The position numbers and the translations under genes are program-made. From positions 186,001 to 250,000 of the forward strand of contig NZ_ANFY01000007.1 in assembly GCF_000331225.1 (NCBI RefSeq): a stretch of 64,000 nucleotides of DNA, given 5' to 3'. The DNA is from Sandarakinorhabdus sp. AAP62 (GTDB lineage Bacteria > Pseudomonadota > Alphaproteobacteria > Sphingomonadales > Sphingomonadaceae). Below the pieces are notes generated by a model. It made no database searches. It had not been told where the DNA came from and worked only from the letters and a program-made list of their open reading frames with translations. Below, piece after piece: positions 29,354 through 37,928 of this stretch (position 1 is the first letter of the stretch; every line of letters begins with the position of its first letter).

Positions 29354-29385
29354 GATGGGCGGGCGGCGGAACCTGCCCGCCCATC
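29354..29385 (-). promoter_or_regulatory. Intercistronic pufA-pufL hairpin
   Basis: 11-bp perfect stem (GATGGGCGGGC paired with GCCCGCCCATC, 10-nt loop) in the 137-bp pufA-pufL gap. In Rhodobacter, stem-loops here protect the 5' pufBA mRNA from 3' decay and set the LH1:RC ratio; the same function is inferred by position. Confidence 0.7.
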
Positions 29386-29424
29386 GCGCGCTTGACCGGA
29401 TCAGCCCGGGCAGCCTGACTGATG

Positions 29425-29604
29425 TCAGGCGGCCTGAGTCGATTCCGCGATCGCCGCTGCAGCCTTGGGCTCGGCGCCGTCCAACCAGTTGTACCGGTCG
29501 GTGCTGAGCAGGATGAAGTGGATCAGGATGGCCAGCGTGAAGAGGAAGACCGCCAGGGCGGTCAGGATGCGCTGCGGGTTGAACGTTTGCCAGATCTTCC
29601 ACAT
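29425..29604 (-). CDS. pufA: Light-harvesting 1 alpha polypeptide
   Basis: 59-aa single-helix antenna protein starting [20 protein letters not shown]. The bacteriochlorophyll-ligating His is in [20 protein letters not shown], the classic LH1 alpha motif. The C-terminus is Ala-rich ([16 protein letters not shown]). 12 nt after pufB. Too short for a length-filtered gene search; found by reading the frame between pufB and pufL. Confidence 0.97.
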   Translation of the reverse strand: MWKIWQTFNPQRILTALAVFLFTLAILIHFILLSTDRYNWLDGAEPKAAAAIAESTQAA

Positions 29605-29616
29605 TGTCGTCGCTCC

Positions 29617-29847
29617 TTAAGCGTGGGGCGCAGCGACGCTGGAAGCGTCAGCCTGCTGGATCTGGTGGATTTCCACGGCCGCATACGGACGCTTCGAGCC
29701 GAACCAGGGGCGCCAGACCCAAACCAGCCAGTGGGCGATCACAGCCACGATCACGAAGAACGCCATCGACACGACGAAGCCCTTGTGGAACTCCCGTGCT
29801 TCGGCGTCGGTCAGGTAGGTACCCGGACCAATCTTGTTGTCACTCAT
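29617..29847 (-). CDS. pufB: Light-harvesting 1 beta polypeptide
   Basis: 76-aa antenna protein starting [20 protein letters not shown]. It has both conserved His residues: EFHKGF before the helix and [13 protein letters not shown], the pigment ligand motif of LH1 beta. The C-terminal extension (about 20 aa after RPWFG) is longer than in Rhodobacter. A strong Shine-Dalgarno GGAGG precedes ATG 29847. It forms the LH1 ring with PufA around the reaction centre. Confidence 0.97.
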   Translation of the reverse strand: MSDNKIGPGTYLTDAEAREFHKGFVVSMAFFVIVAVIAHWLVWVWRPWFGSKRPYAAVEIHQIQQADASSVAAPHA

Positions 29848-30034
29848 GCCTTTTCCTCCGATGGTTCCGCCGCACACGACCAATAGGGCCGTGTCCGACC
29901 GGCGGCTTCGCGGCGTAGGATGATTCCACCGCAAAGAGATTGAGACTGTGTCAGATTGTCTCTGCGACAGTCTATGCCTGACCTTGCCAGCAAGGCAAGT
30001 GAATTGCAGCTTGAATTGAGGGCGATAGCGCCGA
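29848..30034 (-). promoter_or_regulatory. bchZ-pufB intergenic region, probable puf promoter zone
   Basis: 187 bp with two inverted repeats: GACTGT/ACAGTC (about 29945-29973) and CTTGCC-AGCAA-GGCAAG (about 29983-29999). No TGT-N12-ACA box and no pufQ homologue were seen. A small open frame (29844-30038, 64 aa) spans the gap and overlaps both bchZ and pufB as ATGA; it has no membrane helix and resembles no known PufQ. Whether the stretch is a promoter, a coupled mini-gene or both is unresolved. Confidence 0.45.
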
Positions 30035-31483
30035 TCATGCCGCCTGAGCCTCATAAAGGCGCACGGCAGAGCGCAAGCGGTCCACAGTTACCAACTTTTC
30101 CCCCGCATCCCGCGCCGCGCGCTCTGCGGCATCCCGCAAGCGCTTGGCCGCAGAGATGCGTACCAGCACGGGTTCCTTGTCAACAATCCGATCCAGTTCC
30201 GAACGGGCATCGTCTTCCCAGGCCACGGCTTCCAGCAGGCGCGACGGAGTCGCGTCGGCCTTATCCATCATGGTGGACAGCGGCAGAATGAAGAACAATG
30301 CGTCGAACAGCGCGTTGCACACTTCCTGCATGATCCACGTGCAACCGGCATAACCCATGAACGGCGTACCGGTGTGACGGCGGATGGCGGCGCCGGGGAA
30401 GCTGGCGTTGATGTAGATGGAGCGGCTGTTCGATTCCGCCATGTACATGCGTTCGTTGTAGCTGCCGAACACGATCAGCGGGCTCGACGTGGCAATCGCC
30501 TGTTTCACCGCTTCATTGTCGGGCTTCACGCCGGCGTTGCGCTGGAAGGAAAACACGCAGGGCATGCCCATATCGTCTTCCAGGAACACCTTCATGCCGC
30601 GGGCATAGGTTTCCGTCGCCACGATGCCGAAGCTGGCGGTGGCAAAGAAATCCTGGGTGACCGAGCGCCACAGATCCCACAGCGGCTTGATGGTGGTGTG
30701 CTTTTCCTTCTCGATGAAGGGTTCCGGGTCCACCCCGGTCAGCTCACCCAGCTTGCGCAGGAAGGCGGTGGTGCTGTTCAGGCCGATGGGTGCCTGCAGA
30801 TAGGGCCGCTCCAGCGTCTCGCACAGGTTGCGGCCCCATTCGCGGTACATGCACACGTTCACCGAGGCATCGGCGAGGCGGCGGATATCGGCGAGGTGGG
30901 TGCCCAGCGGGAACACCATGTTCACCTCGCAGCCCACGCCTTCGATCAGGCGGCGGATTTCCGCCAGGTCCGATGGCATGTTGAAGGTGCCATATTGCGG
31001 CCCGATGATGTTGACGAGCGGCTTCTCGCCCTCCTTGCGCACCTTGGGCGCCGGCATCTTCTTCGGCCCGAATTCCTTCCACAGCCAGGTCAAGGCGCGG
31101 TCGGCAGACTGCCACTGATCTTCATCGATGGTGCGCGGCAGGAAGCGGACGATGCTGGTGCCTTCCGGCGTCACGCCGCCGCCGATCATTTCGGCGATGG
31201 AGCCGGTGACGACCACCGAGGGCAGCGCCGGATCGAGCGTCTTCCACGCCCGCTTCATGGCGCCTTCGGTGCCGGTCTTGCCCAGCTCTTCCTCGGCCAG
31301 GCCGGTGACGACGATGGGCAGTTCGTGCGGCGGCAGGCCATCGGTATAATGCAGCACCGAGGTAACCGGCAGGTTCTCGCAACCCACCGGGCCGTCGATG
31401 ACCACCTGCAGACCCTTCACCGAGGTGAAGCTGTAGACAGCGCCCCAATAACCGCCCGCGCGATCGTGATCCAACACCAACAT
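30035..31483 (-). CDS. bchZ: Chlorophyllide a reductase subunit Z
   Basis: 482-aa nitrogenase-MoFe-like subunit. With BchY it forms the catalytic component reducing the C7=C8 bond of chlorophyllide a toward bacteriochlorophyllide. It starts [19 protein letters not shown]; a cluster-ligand Cys is in [17 protein letters not shown], and [20 protein letters not shown] is in the second half. It follows bchY by 4 nt. Confidence 0.97.
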   Translation of the reverse strand: MLVLDHDRAGGYWGAVYSFTSVKGLQVVIDGPVGCENLPVTSVLHYTDGLPPHELPIVVTGLAEEELGKTGTEGAMKRAWKTLDPALPSVVVTGSIAEMIGGGVTPEGTSIVRFLPRTIDEDQWQSADRALTWLWKEFGPKKMPAPKVRKEGEKPLVNIIGPQYGTFNMPSDLAEIRRLIEGVGCEVNMVFPLGTHLADIRRLADASVNVCMYREWGRNLCETLERPYLQAPIGLNSTTAFLRKLGELTGVDPEPFIEKEKHTTIKPLWDLWRSVTQDFFATASFGIVATETYARGMKVFLEDDMGMPCVFSFQRNAGVKPDNEAVKQAIATSSPLIVFGSYNERMYMAESNSRSIYINASFPGAAIRRHTGTPFMGYAGCTWIMQEVCNALFDALFFILPLSTMMDKADATPSRLLEAVAWEDDARSELDRIVDKEPVLVRISAAKRLRDAAERAARDAGEKLVTVDRLRSAVRLYEAQAA

Positions 31484-31487
31484 CGCG

Positions 31488-32987
31488 TCAGTTCCCGATC
31501 GCTTCGCTCGCCTTGGCGGCGGCGATCATCTTGCCTGCGAACTTCTTCTTGAACTCCGGGCGGTCCTGCGGAACGTCTTCCCAGATGCCAGCGGCATGGC
31601 CTTCGCCAACGCCCTGGAAGAAGTCCTTCATCATGTCGAAACGGCCCTTGTTGCCAAGCGCGCCGTTGATCACCTGGGCCAGGCTGCCTGCGCCCGCCGG
31701 GCCCATCAGCGGCCGCGCCGAGATGAGGTTGGTGAAATACAGGCCGGGGATGGCGCGCGTCTTGGCGTGCTGCACCACCGGCGTGGTGCCGATCGACAGG
31801 TCGGGGTGGAATTCCTCCACCGCCGCAATGTCCTGTTCCAGGCTGGCGCGATACTGGATGCGGGTGCCGCGGGCTTCCAGCCATTCGCGATCCGGATCCG
31901 ACCATTTGGTGCGCGGGCAGGCGGTGCCGACATAGGGCACTTCGGCCCCCGATTCGATCAGCAGGCGCGCCACCAGCAGTTCGGAACCTTCATAGCCCGA
32001 AACCGTGATGCGGCCCTTGATCGGCTTGGCCGAAAGCGCGCCGGTGATCGCCGGCAGCCACTTGTTCTGCGCGGCGGCGACCTTGTCGGCAGAGAGGCCG
32101 AAGGCATCGCCGATGGCGGCAAGCCAGGCGGCGGTGCCATCACGGCCGACCGGCGCCGAACCGACGATGGTGCGGCCTGCCGCTTCGAATTCGCGCACGG
32201 CGGCGGTGTAGAAGGGATGGATGGCCGCCACCACCGGCGAGGCCAGCGCCGCATAAAGCTCACGCCATTCGCGGGTGGGCACGACGGGGCCAGCGGTGAG
32301 GCCCATCGGTTCCAGCAACATCGAAATGCCCACGGGGTCTGCCGGGAACATCTCACCGAGCAGCGTCACAGTCGGCTTGTCGGGCATCACGGCAGGCGCC
32401 GCCACCGGGCCGGCCATGATTTCCTCGCGGGCATATTTCAGCATCGCGCCGGCCAGCACGTCCTTGGCCTCGGCATGGGTCGGCACGCCGAAACCCGGCA
32501 CGTCGATGCCGATGATGCGAACGCCGTTGATCGAATCCGGCAGCAACTGCAGCGGCACGCCCGAAGCGGTCGGCACGCACAAATTGGTCACCACGATCGT
32601 GTCGTATTTCTCCGGATCAGCCTGCAAGTGCACGGCTTCGCGGATATCCTCGAACAATTTGCCGGTAACCAGCGTTTCCGAATTGAACGGCACATAGCCC
32701 ACCGTGCGCCGCGCCCCATAGAAGTGCGACGTGAAGGTGAGACCATAGACGCAGCAGGCCGAGCCGGACAGGATGGTCGCGGTGCGACGCATGCGCAGTC
32801 CGACGCGCAACGACCCGAAGGCCGGGCACATGGATTGCGGCTGGTCGTGCGGGCCCTTCGGATAATCGGCCGCGTAACGCTCCAGCACTTCCGATTTGCC
32901 GGCCTTGGCGGCGGCATCGCGCATGGTGTCGGCGCCGGCGTGGCAGCCGGCCCCTTCCTCGGGAGGAACCGCCAGTTCCTCAGACAT
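31488..32987 (-). CDS. bchY: Chlorophyllide a reductase subunit Y
   Basis: 499-aa partner of BchZ. Cys-rich N-terminal cluster region [12 protein letters not shown] and [20 protein letters not shown], then [13 protein letters not shown], all typical of BchY. ATG 32987 ([12 protein letters not shown]) overlaps the bchX stop by 8 nt; the longer in-frame reading would lie inside bchX. It receives electrons from BchX. Confidence 0.97.
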   Translation of the reverse strand: MSEELAVPPEEGAGCHAGADTMRDAAAKAGKSEVLERYAADYPKGPHDQPQSMCPAFGSLRVGLRMRRTATILSGSACCVYGLTFTSHFYGARRTVGYVPFNSETLVTGKLFEDIREAVHLQADPEKYDTIVVTNLCVPTASGVPLQLLPDSINGVRIIGIDVPGFGVPTHAEAKDVLAGAMLKYAREEIMAGPVAAPAVMPDKPTVTLLGEMFPADPVGISMLLEPMGLTAGPVVPTREWRELYAALASPVVAAIHPFYTAAVREFEAAGRTIVGSAPVGRDGTAAWLAAIGDAFGLSADKVAAAQNKWLPAITGALSAKPIKGRITVSGYEGSELLVARLLIESGAEVPYVGTACPRTKWSDPDREWLEARGTRIQYRASLEQDIAAVEEFHPDLSIGTTPVVQHAKTRAIPGLYFTNLISARPLMGPAGAGSLAQVINGALGNKGRFDMMKDFFQGVGEGHAAGIWEDVPQDRPEFKKKFAGKMIAAAKASEAIGN

Positions 32988-33975
32988 TGTCGTACACCAC
33001 TTCCAGGCTCGGCTTCGTCTCATAGACGCCGCCGCGCATGTCGGCCTGGGTGGCCGGCTTCAGGGTGAAGTTGCCGCCGGTATCTTCCGGCTTGAACAGG
33101 CCGAGCAGGCCGTCCTGATCGAGCGGGGTCGGCCGCACCGGCGGCGCGGTTTCGACCGCCGTCGCCAGTTCGGCAAACAGCGGGCCCCACTGGCTCTCGT
33201 GGGTGCCGATGATCTGATAATTGGCGCTCTTCTTGCGGATATCCTCGTGCGCCGGGATGCTCACCAGCACCGGAATGCCCACGGCCTTGGCAAAGGCCTG
33301 AGCTTCGCCCGAACCATCATCCTTGTTGATCAATATGCCAGCGACGCCAACGTTGCCGCCCATCTTGCGGAAATATTCCACCGCCTTGCAGACATTGTTG
33401 GCGACATAGAGCGACTGCAGATCGTTCGAGCCGACGACGATCACCTTCTGGCACATGTCACGGGCGATCGGCAGACCGAAGCCGCCGCACACCACGTCGC
33501 CGAGGAAATCGAGCAGCACATAATCGAAGCCCCAATCGTGGAAGCCCAGCTTCTCGATGGTTTCAAAGCCGTGGATGATGCCGCGACCGCCGCAGCCACG
33601 ACCCACTTCCGGGCCGCCCAGTTCCATGGCGAACACGCCGTCGCGCTGGAAGCAGACATCCTCGATGCTCAGCTCCTCGCCCGAAAGCTTCTTCCTGGAG
33701 CTGGTTTCGATGATCGTCGGGGTGGCCTTGCCGCCAAACAGCAGACTGGTGGTGTCGCTCTTGGGGTCGCAGCCGATCAGCAGCACGCGCTTGCCCTGCT
33801 GCGCCATCATGTAGGACAGGTTGGCGAGCGCGAAGCTCTTGCCCGAACCACCCTTGCCATAGATGGCGATGATCTGGGTTTCCTTGGTGATCTCACCGGT
33901 GTGAACGGGGTCAGGTTCGATCGCGGCTTCCTCCCGGAGAGCGGCGACCTGATCGAGAAGGCTGTTGATGCTCAT
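32980..33975 (-). CDS. bchX: Chlorophyllide a reductase iron protein X
   Basis: 331-aa NifH-like ATPase: P-loop AIYGKGGSGKSFALANL, [4Fe-4S] bridging Cys in VGRGCGGRG and [12 protein letters not shown], switch-type GCDPKSDTTSLL. It transfers electrons to BchYZ with ATP hydrolysis. ATG 33975 (MSINSLLDQVAALREE) overlaps the bchC TGA as ATGA and has GGAG 9 nt upstream, which decides it over the longer in-frame start. Confidence 0.97.
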   Translation of the reverse strand: MSINSLLDQVAALREEAAIEPDPVHTGEITKETQIIAIYGKGGSGKSFALANLSYMMAQQGKRVLLIGCDPKSDTTSLLFGGKATPTIIETSSRKKLSGEELSIEDVCFQRDGVFAMELGGPEVGRGCGGRGIIHGFETIEKLGFHDWGFDYVLLDFLGDVVCGGFGLPIARDMCQKVIVVGSNDLQSLYVANNVCKAVEYFRKMGGNVGVAGILINKDDGSGEAQAFAKAVGIPVLVSIPAHEDIRKKSANYQIIGTHESQWGPLFAELATAVETAPPVRPTPLDQDGLLGLFKPEDTGGNFTLKPATQADMRGGVYETKPSLEVVYDNV

Positions 33976-34904
33976 GCGATATCTCTCCAGTCGAAGACCA
34001 TCTTGAGACAATTGGGGTCCGAAAAGGCCTGACCATAAGCGGTCGGGGCCTCCGTTGCCGGCACCTTGTGCGTCACAAGGCCCTCGAGTGACAGCCTACC
34101 GCTGCCCACCAGCGCGAGCGAAGTCGCGAGGTCGTCAGGCTGGAACTCAGTGGCAATGCGTATGCGAAGCTCACGCCGGAACGCTGGCGCGAAGTTGAAC
34201 GACAGCGGATCGCTGTAGAAGCCGGCCAGCACGATCTCGCCCCCACGCGCCATATGCATGACGGTCTGGTCGATCACGCGGTGGTCACCGCTGGCGTCGT
34301 AGACCGAGCGGTAATCCCGCCGCTCGTCGGTCTCGGGCCTGACCACCCGATATCCCTCTGCGCCCGCCATGCGGGCATCATTGATTTCCCACACCGTCGG
34401 CTCCACGCCGGCCGCCAGCGCGATGCGCGCCAGCAGGCGGCCGAGCACGCCGTGGCCGATGATCAGATCCGGCATCTCGCCGCCCGCCACCGCATGCTGG
34501 GCAGTGGCCGCCAGGCTCATCAGCACGGCCTTTTCGTGGAGATCGGCCGGCAGCGGAATCACCCGCGCCGCGCCAGTGATCAGCATCTTGGCCTGGCCGC
34601 CGAACAGCCCGCGCGCGCCTTCGAATTTCGAGGAACCGGGCACGAAGACCGTCTTGCCGATCATCGCGGCGGCATTTTCACCGGCGTCCACCACCGTGCC
34701 GACCGCTTCATATCCGGGAACCAACGGATATCCCATGCCGGGGAACATCGGCATGCTGCCGTTGTACATCAGCTTTTCCGTGCCCATGGAAATGCCTGAA
34801 AAGTCGATCGACACCACCACGTCATCGGCTTGGCAAGGCGTGAGCGCGAGCGAGCGCAGCGCAACGCGCTCCGGCTCCTCCACCACCACGGCCAATGTTT
34901 CCAT
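33972..34904 (-). CDS. bchC: Bacteriochlorophyllide a dehydrogenase BchC
   Basis: 310-aa medium-chain dehydrogenase-like enzyme that oxidises the C3 hydroxyethyl group to acetyl. Family stretches: SIDFSGISMGTEKLMYNGSM, GYPLVPGYEAVGTVVDAG, and IIGHGVLGRLLARI (nucleotide-binding). First gene of bchC-X-Y-Z-pufBALMC; its promoter region carries a perfect PpsR-type box 86-104 nt upstream of the ATG. Confidence 0.97.
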   Translation of the reverse strand: METLAVVVEEPERVALRSLALTPCQADDVVVSIDFSGISMGTEKLMYNGSMPMFPGMGYPLVPGYEAVGTVVDAGENAAAMIGKTVFVPGSSKFEGARGLFGGQAKMLITGAARVIPLPADLHEKAVLMSLAATAQHAVAGGEMPDLIIGHGVLGRLLARIALAAGVEPTVWEINDARMAGAEGYRVVRPETDERRDYRSVYDASGDHRVIDQTVMHMARGGEIVLAGFYSDPLSFNFAPAFRRELRIRIATEFQPDDLATSLALVGSGRLSLEGLVTHKVPATEAPTAYGQAFSDPNCLKMVFDWRDIA

Positions 34905-34990
34905 TCAACCAACCCCTCGTGGAACTCGGTCAGCCTTGCCCCGCTGATCCGTCCCAAATTCGCCGGCATTTATCCAAAGCGTCATGCGGC

Positions 34991-35008
34991 TGTAAAGCGC
35001 ACATGACA
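34991..35008. promoter_or_regulatory. PpsR/CrtJ-type operator upstream of bchC
   Basis: Perfect TGT-N12-ACA match (TGTAAAGCGCACATGACA), the consensus bound by the aerobic repressor PpsR/CrtJ. It lies in the 178-bp region between the crtF stop (35083) and bchC ATG (34904), where such boxes control bchC-puf in other purple bacteria. The binding protein is not encoded in the window. Confidence 0.75.
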
Positions 35009-35082
35009 GTTCGGAAAGCAAAAAATTGGACGGGCTTGGTCGTCTTTAAGCTTGACGCAACAGGCAAACGCCGTTCTGCCGC

Positions 35083-36255
35083 TCAGCGCTGGGCGACAAG
35101 CAGCCGGGTGACCATCGGCAGCGCCGTGGCCACCTCGCGGGCGTTGCCGAATCCGGCTTCGGCCAGCAGCGCCAGATAGGCCGCCACGTCACGCGGTCGG
35201 CCCGACCCCATCGCCCACAGATAGAGGCCGAAATAGGCATCGCCCATCACTTCGGCGCCCATCGTGCCGGCCATCGGTTCGGCCAGCAGCAGGCGGCCGC
35301 CCAGCGGCAGCGCGGCATGGGCCTTGCGCAGCAGCGCGCGCACCACATCATCATCATGATCGTGGCAGATGCGCACCAGGCTGATCACATCAGCCCCCTG
35401 TGGCAGCGGATCATCGCGGAAACTGCCGCCGTGCAGCGACACGTGGGAAAGCCCCCGCGCCGCCAGCTTGGCCTTCGCGCCTTCGACGACAGCCGGAAGA
35501 TCGAACAATTTCAAGCTCAGCCGCGGGTGACGCTGCGCCACTTCGGCCAGAAAGGCGCCGTGGCCACCGCCCACATCCATCAGGCAGGTGTGCCGGCTGA
35601 AATCATAGGCATCCAGCACCTGTTCGGCCACCATCGGCTGGCTGGCCGCCATCAATGCCGAGTAAGGCGCGACTGACCCCCCATCGCCCTCGCTGCCGCC
35701 GCCTTGCCAGCTTGCCGCATCGGCCGCCGCCGGCAGCCCCTTCCCGGCTGCCGGGGCATAGGTCCAGAACGCCGCCAGCTTGCCCTGCCCGCGCCCGCCT
35801 TTCAGCATGGCGATGGGATCGGCCAGATCATCATAGAAGATCTTGTGATGTTCGATCATCGCCAGCGCGCCCTGGTTGGTCGAAAGTGCCGCGCCGCGCT
35901 GGCCCAGCACCCACAGATCGGGGGCCGCCAGCTCCACCAGGTCAATCGCTTTCGCCGCGCCCAGCAGCCGCTGCATGGCCTCCTGCGACAGCCCGGCGCC
36001 CTGCGCCAGCGCGGCAGTGCTGGCCGGACCATCACTCAGGCGGCGAATCACCCCGGCATCAACGGTCGCGGTGAGCGCCTTGGTCTGCACGAAACCGGTG
36101 ATCACCGCGAACATGGCATTGGCGTGATAGCGCGCCGTGCGCCGCATCAACGGGTTGCGCATGGCAAAACGCTGAAAGCCCGGATTGGCCAGCATCCGGT
36201 TGCGGGCATTGAGCCAGCGCAGCTTCCATCCCGGAGAGGCAGTGTTTTCAGCCAT
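35083..36255 (-). CDS. crtF: Carotenoid O-methyltransferase CrtF
   Basis: 390-aa SAM-dependent demethylspheroidene / hydroxyrhodopin O-methyltransferase. N-terminal dimerisation region with LSQEAMQRLLGAAKAIDLVE; SAM site CLMDVGGGHGAFLAEVA; catalytic region ISLVRICHDHDDDVV with the conserved His-Asp; LLLAEPMAGT. Start ATG 36255 (MAENTASPGWKLRW); an in-frame start 9 nt earlier is possible. It methylates the tertiary hydroxyl made by CrtC. Same strand as bchC and 178 bp upstream of it. Confidence 0.93.
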   Translation of the reverse strand: MAENTASPGWKLRWLNARNRMLANPGFQRFAMRNPLMRRTARYHANAMFAVITGFVQTKALTATVDAGVIRRLSDGPASTAALAQGAGLSQEAMQRLLGAAKAIDLVELAAPDLWVLGQRGAALSTNQGALAMIEHHKIFYDDLADPIAMLKGGRGQGKLAAFWTYAPAAGKGLPAAADAASWQGGGSEGDGGSVAPYSALMAASQPMVAEQVLDAYDFSRHTCLMDVGGGHGAFLAEVAQRHPRLSLKLFDLPAVVEGAKAKLAARGLSHVSLHGGSFRDDPLPQGADVISLVRICHDHDDDVVRALLRKAHAALPLGGRLLLAEPMAGTMGAEVMGDAYFGLYLWAMGSGRPRDVAAYLALLAEAGFGNAREVATALPMVTRLLVAQR

Positions 36256-36271
36256 GTGCCCCACAAGCTCG

Positions 36272-36289
36272 TGTCAAACGGTCTGGACA
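36272..36289. promoter_or_regulatory. PpsR/CrtJ-type operator between crtF and crtD
   Basis: Perfect TGT-N12-ACA (TGTCAAACGGTCTGGACA) in the 98-bp divergent region. It lies 17 bp before crtF and 64 bp before crtD, so one bound repressor could control both directions. Confidence 0.75.
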
Positions 36290-36301
36290 GTCGCTGCCCA
36301 A

Positions 36302-36315
36302 AGGTCAATCATGAC
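36302..36315. promoter_or_regulatory. GGTCA-ATCA-TGACC palindrome in the crtF-crtD control region
   Basis: Perfect 5-4-5 inverted repeat 13 bp from the PpsR-type box, followed by a further GGTCA half-site at 36321-36325. It does not fit the FNR consensus. The regulator is unknown. Confidence 0.35.
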
Positions 36316-36353
36316 CCCTATGGTCAGGTTTAGCTGCCAGACCTTAACGACTG

Positions 36354-37928
36354 ATGATTCGGAAGATCGATTTGGCAGGCCCTGACAGCGTTGTCATCAT
36401 CGGAGCCGGCATGGCGGGCCTGTCGGCCGCCGTGCTGCTGGCCGCGCGTGGGGTGCCTGTCACCGTGGTGGAGCGCATGGGCACCCCCGGCGGCAAGCTG
36501 CGCACCGTTGATGTCGGCGGCATGCCCGTCGATGCCGGCCCCACTGTTTTCACACACCGCCCGGTGTTTGAACGCATCTTCGCCGATGCCGGCACCACGC
36601 TCGACGCGCATCTGACGCTGCACAAATCCGATCGCCTTGCGCGCCACGCCTGGCAGGATGGCAGCAGCCTTGATCTGTGGGCCGATCACGCCCGCAGCCG
36701 CGACGCCGTCGCCCAGTTCGCCGGCGCGGCGGAGGCGGAGGGCTGGACGCGCTTTCAAGCCGAATCCGCTCGCATCTGGAACGCGCTGGAAACCCGCTTC
36801 ATGGAAAGCCCGGCGATGGGCCCCATCGGGCTTTCCTTGAAATACGCCCCCTTCCACCTGCACGAGATGTTCGCGATCAACCCGTTCGCAACGCTGTGGA
36901 AGACGCTGGGCAAATATTTCCGCGATCCGCGCCTGCACCAGCTTTATGGCCGCTATGCCACCTACACCGGCGCTGATCCCTTCCAGGCCACCGCCACGCT
37001 GATGCTGATCGCCCATCTGGAGGCGCGCGGCGTCTGGCTGGTGGAAGGCGGCATGCACGAAGTCGCCCGCCAGATGGCGCTGCTCGCCGAGCGGCTGGGC
37101 GCCAAGTTCCATTACAACGCCCACGTGGCGGAAATTCTCGTCCGCAATGGCCGCGCCGCCGGGGTAAAGCTCGCCAGCGGCGAGGAAATCCCCGCCCGCG
37201 ATGTCCTCTCCAACAGCGACATTTCCGCCCTCGCCGATGGCCGGTTCGGTGCCGCCGCCTCGGGGGCCGTCACCGGCGTCAAACCCCACGAACGCTCGCT
37301 CTCCGCCCTCGTCACCATGATGACGGCAGACTGCTCCGGCTTCGAGATGGACCGGCACAACGTCTTCTTCTCCACCGATTATGCCGCCGAATTCCGGGAC
37401 ATTTTCGCACGATCCCGCCTGCCCACGGAACCCAGCATCTATATCTGCGCGCAGGATCGTGGCATCGGCAAACCGCCCGATGGCCCCGAACGCCTGCAAC
37501 TCATCGTCAACGCCCCGCCCACCGGCGACGGCAGCCCACCAACGCCAGAGGAGATGGAACAATGTCAGACAGCAACGCTGGCGGTCCTCGCCCGGTGCGG
37601 GCTGACACTGAAACCCAAGGCAATGGTGCCAGTGGGCCCAGCGATGTTCGAGGCGCTTTTCCCTTCGAGCGGTGGGGCCCTTTATGGTCGGGCCTCGCAC
37701 GGGTGGCAGGCCAGCTTCCGCCGGCCTGGCAGCAAGACGAAGCTGCCCGGGCTCTGGGTCGCCAGTGGTTCGGCGCACCCGGGAGCGGGCGTGCCGATGG
37801 CGGCCTTGTCCGGCCGCTTGGCGAGCGCAGCGATCCTTCAGGCCCGCGCTTCGATCAGGACGTTGCACCCGGTGGCTACCGCTGGTGGTATGTCGACGCC
37901 GAAAGCGACTGCGGGCAGTATGGGCTGA
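36354..37928 (+). CDS. crtD: Carotenoid 3,4-desaturase CrtD
   Basis: 524-aa FAD-dependent desaturase (methoxyneurosporene / hydroxyneurosporene dehydrogenase). N-terminal dinucleotide fold VVIIGAGMAGLSAAVLLAAR, then the CrtD-type VDAGPTVFTHRPVFERIFA; the C-terminal FAD motif SAHPGAGVPMAALSGR ends near residue 488. The remaining about 35 residues (ASIRTLHPVATAGG onward) look like a non-conserved run-on in the DNA that also encodes CrtC. Divergent from crtF over a shared operator region. With CrtC and CrtF this supports spirilloxanthin- or spheroidene-type pigments. Confidence 0.93.
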   Translation: MIRKIDLAGPDSVVIIGAGMAGLSAAVLLAARGVPVTVVERMGTPGGKLRTVDVGGMPVDAGPTVFTHRPVFERIFADAGTTLDAHLTLHKSDRLARHAWQDGSSLDLWADHARSRDAVAQFAGAAEAEGWTRFQAESARIWNALETRFMESPAMGPIGLSLKYAPFHLHEMFAINPFATLWKTLGKYFRDPRLHQLYGRYATYTGADPFQATATLMLIAHLEARGVWLVEGGMHEVARQMALLAERLGAKFHYNAHVAEILVRNGRAAGVKLASGEEIPARDVLSNSDISALADGRFGAAASGAVTGVKPHERSLSALVTMMTADCSGFEMDRHNVFFSTDYAAEFRDIFARSRLPTEPSIYICAQDRGIGKPPDGPERLQLIVNAPPTGDGSPPTPEEMEQCQTATLAVLARCGLTLKPKAMVPVGPAMFEALFPSSGGALYGRASHGWQASFRRPGSKTKLPGLWVASGSAHPGAGVPMAALSGRLASAAILQARASIRTLHPVATAGGMSTPKATAGSMG

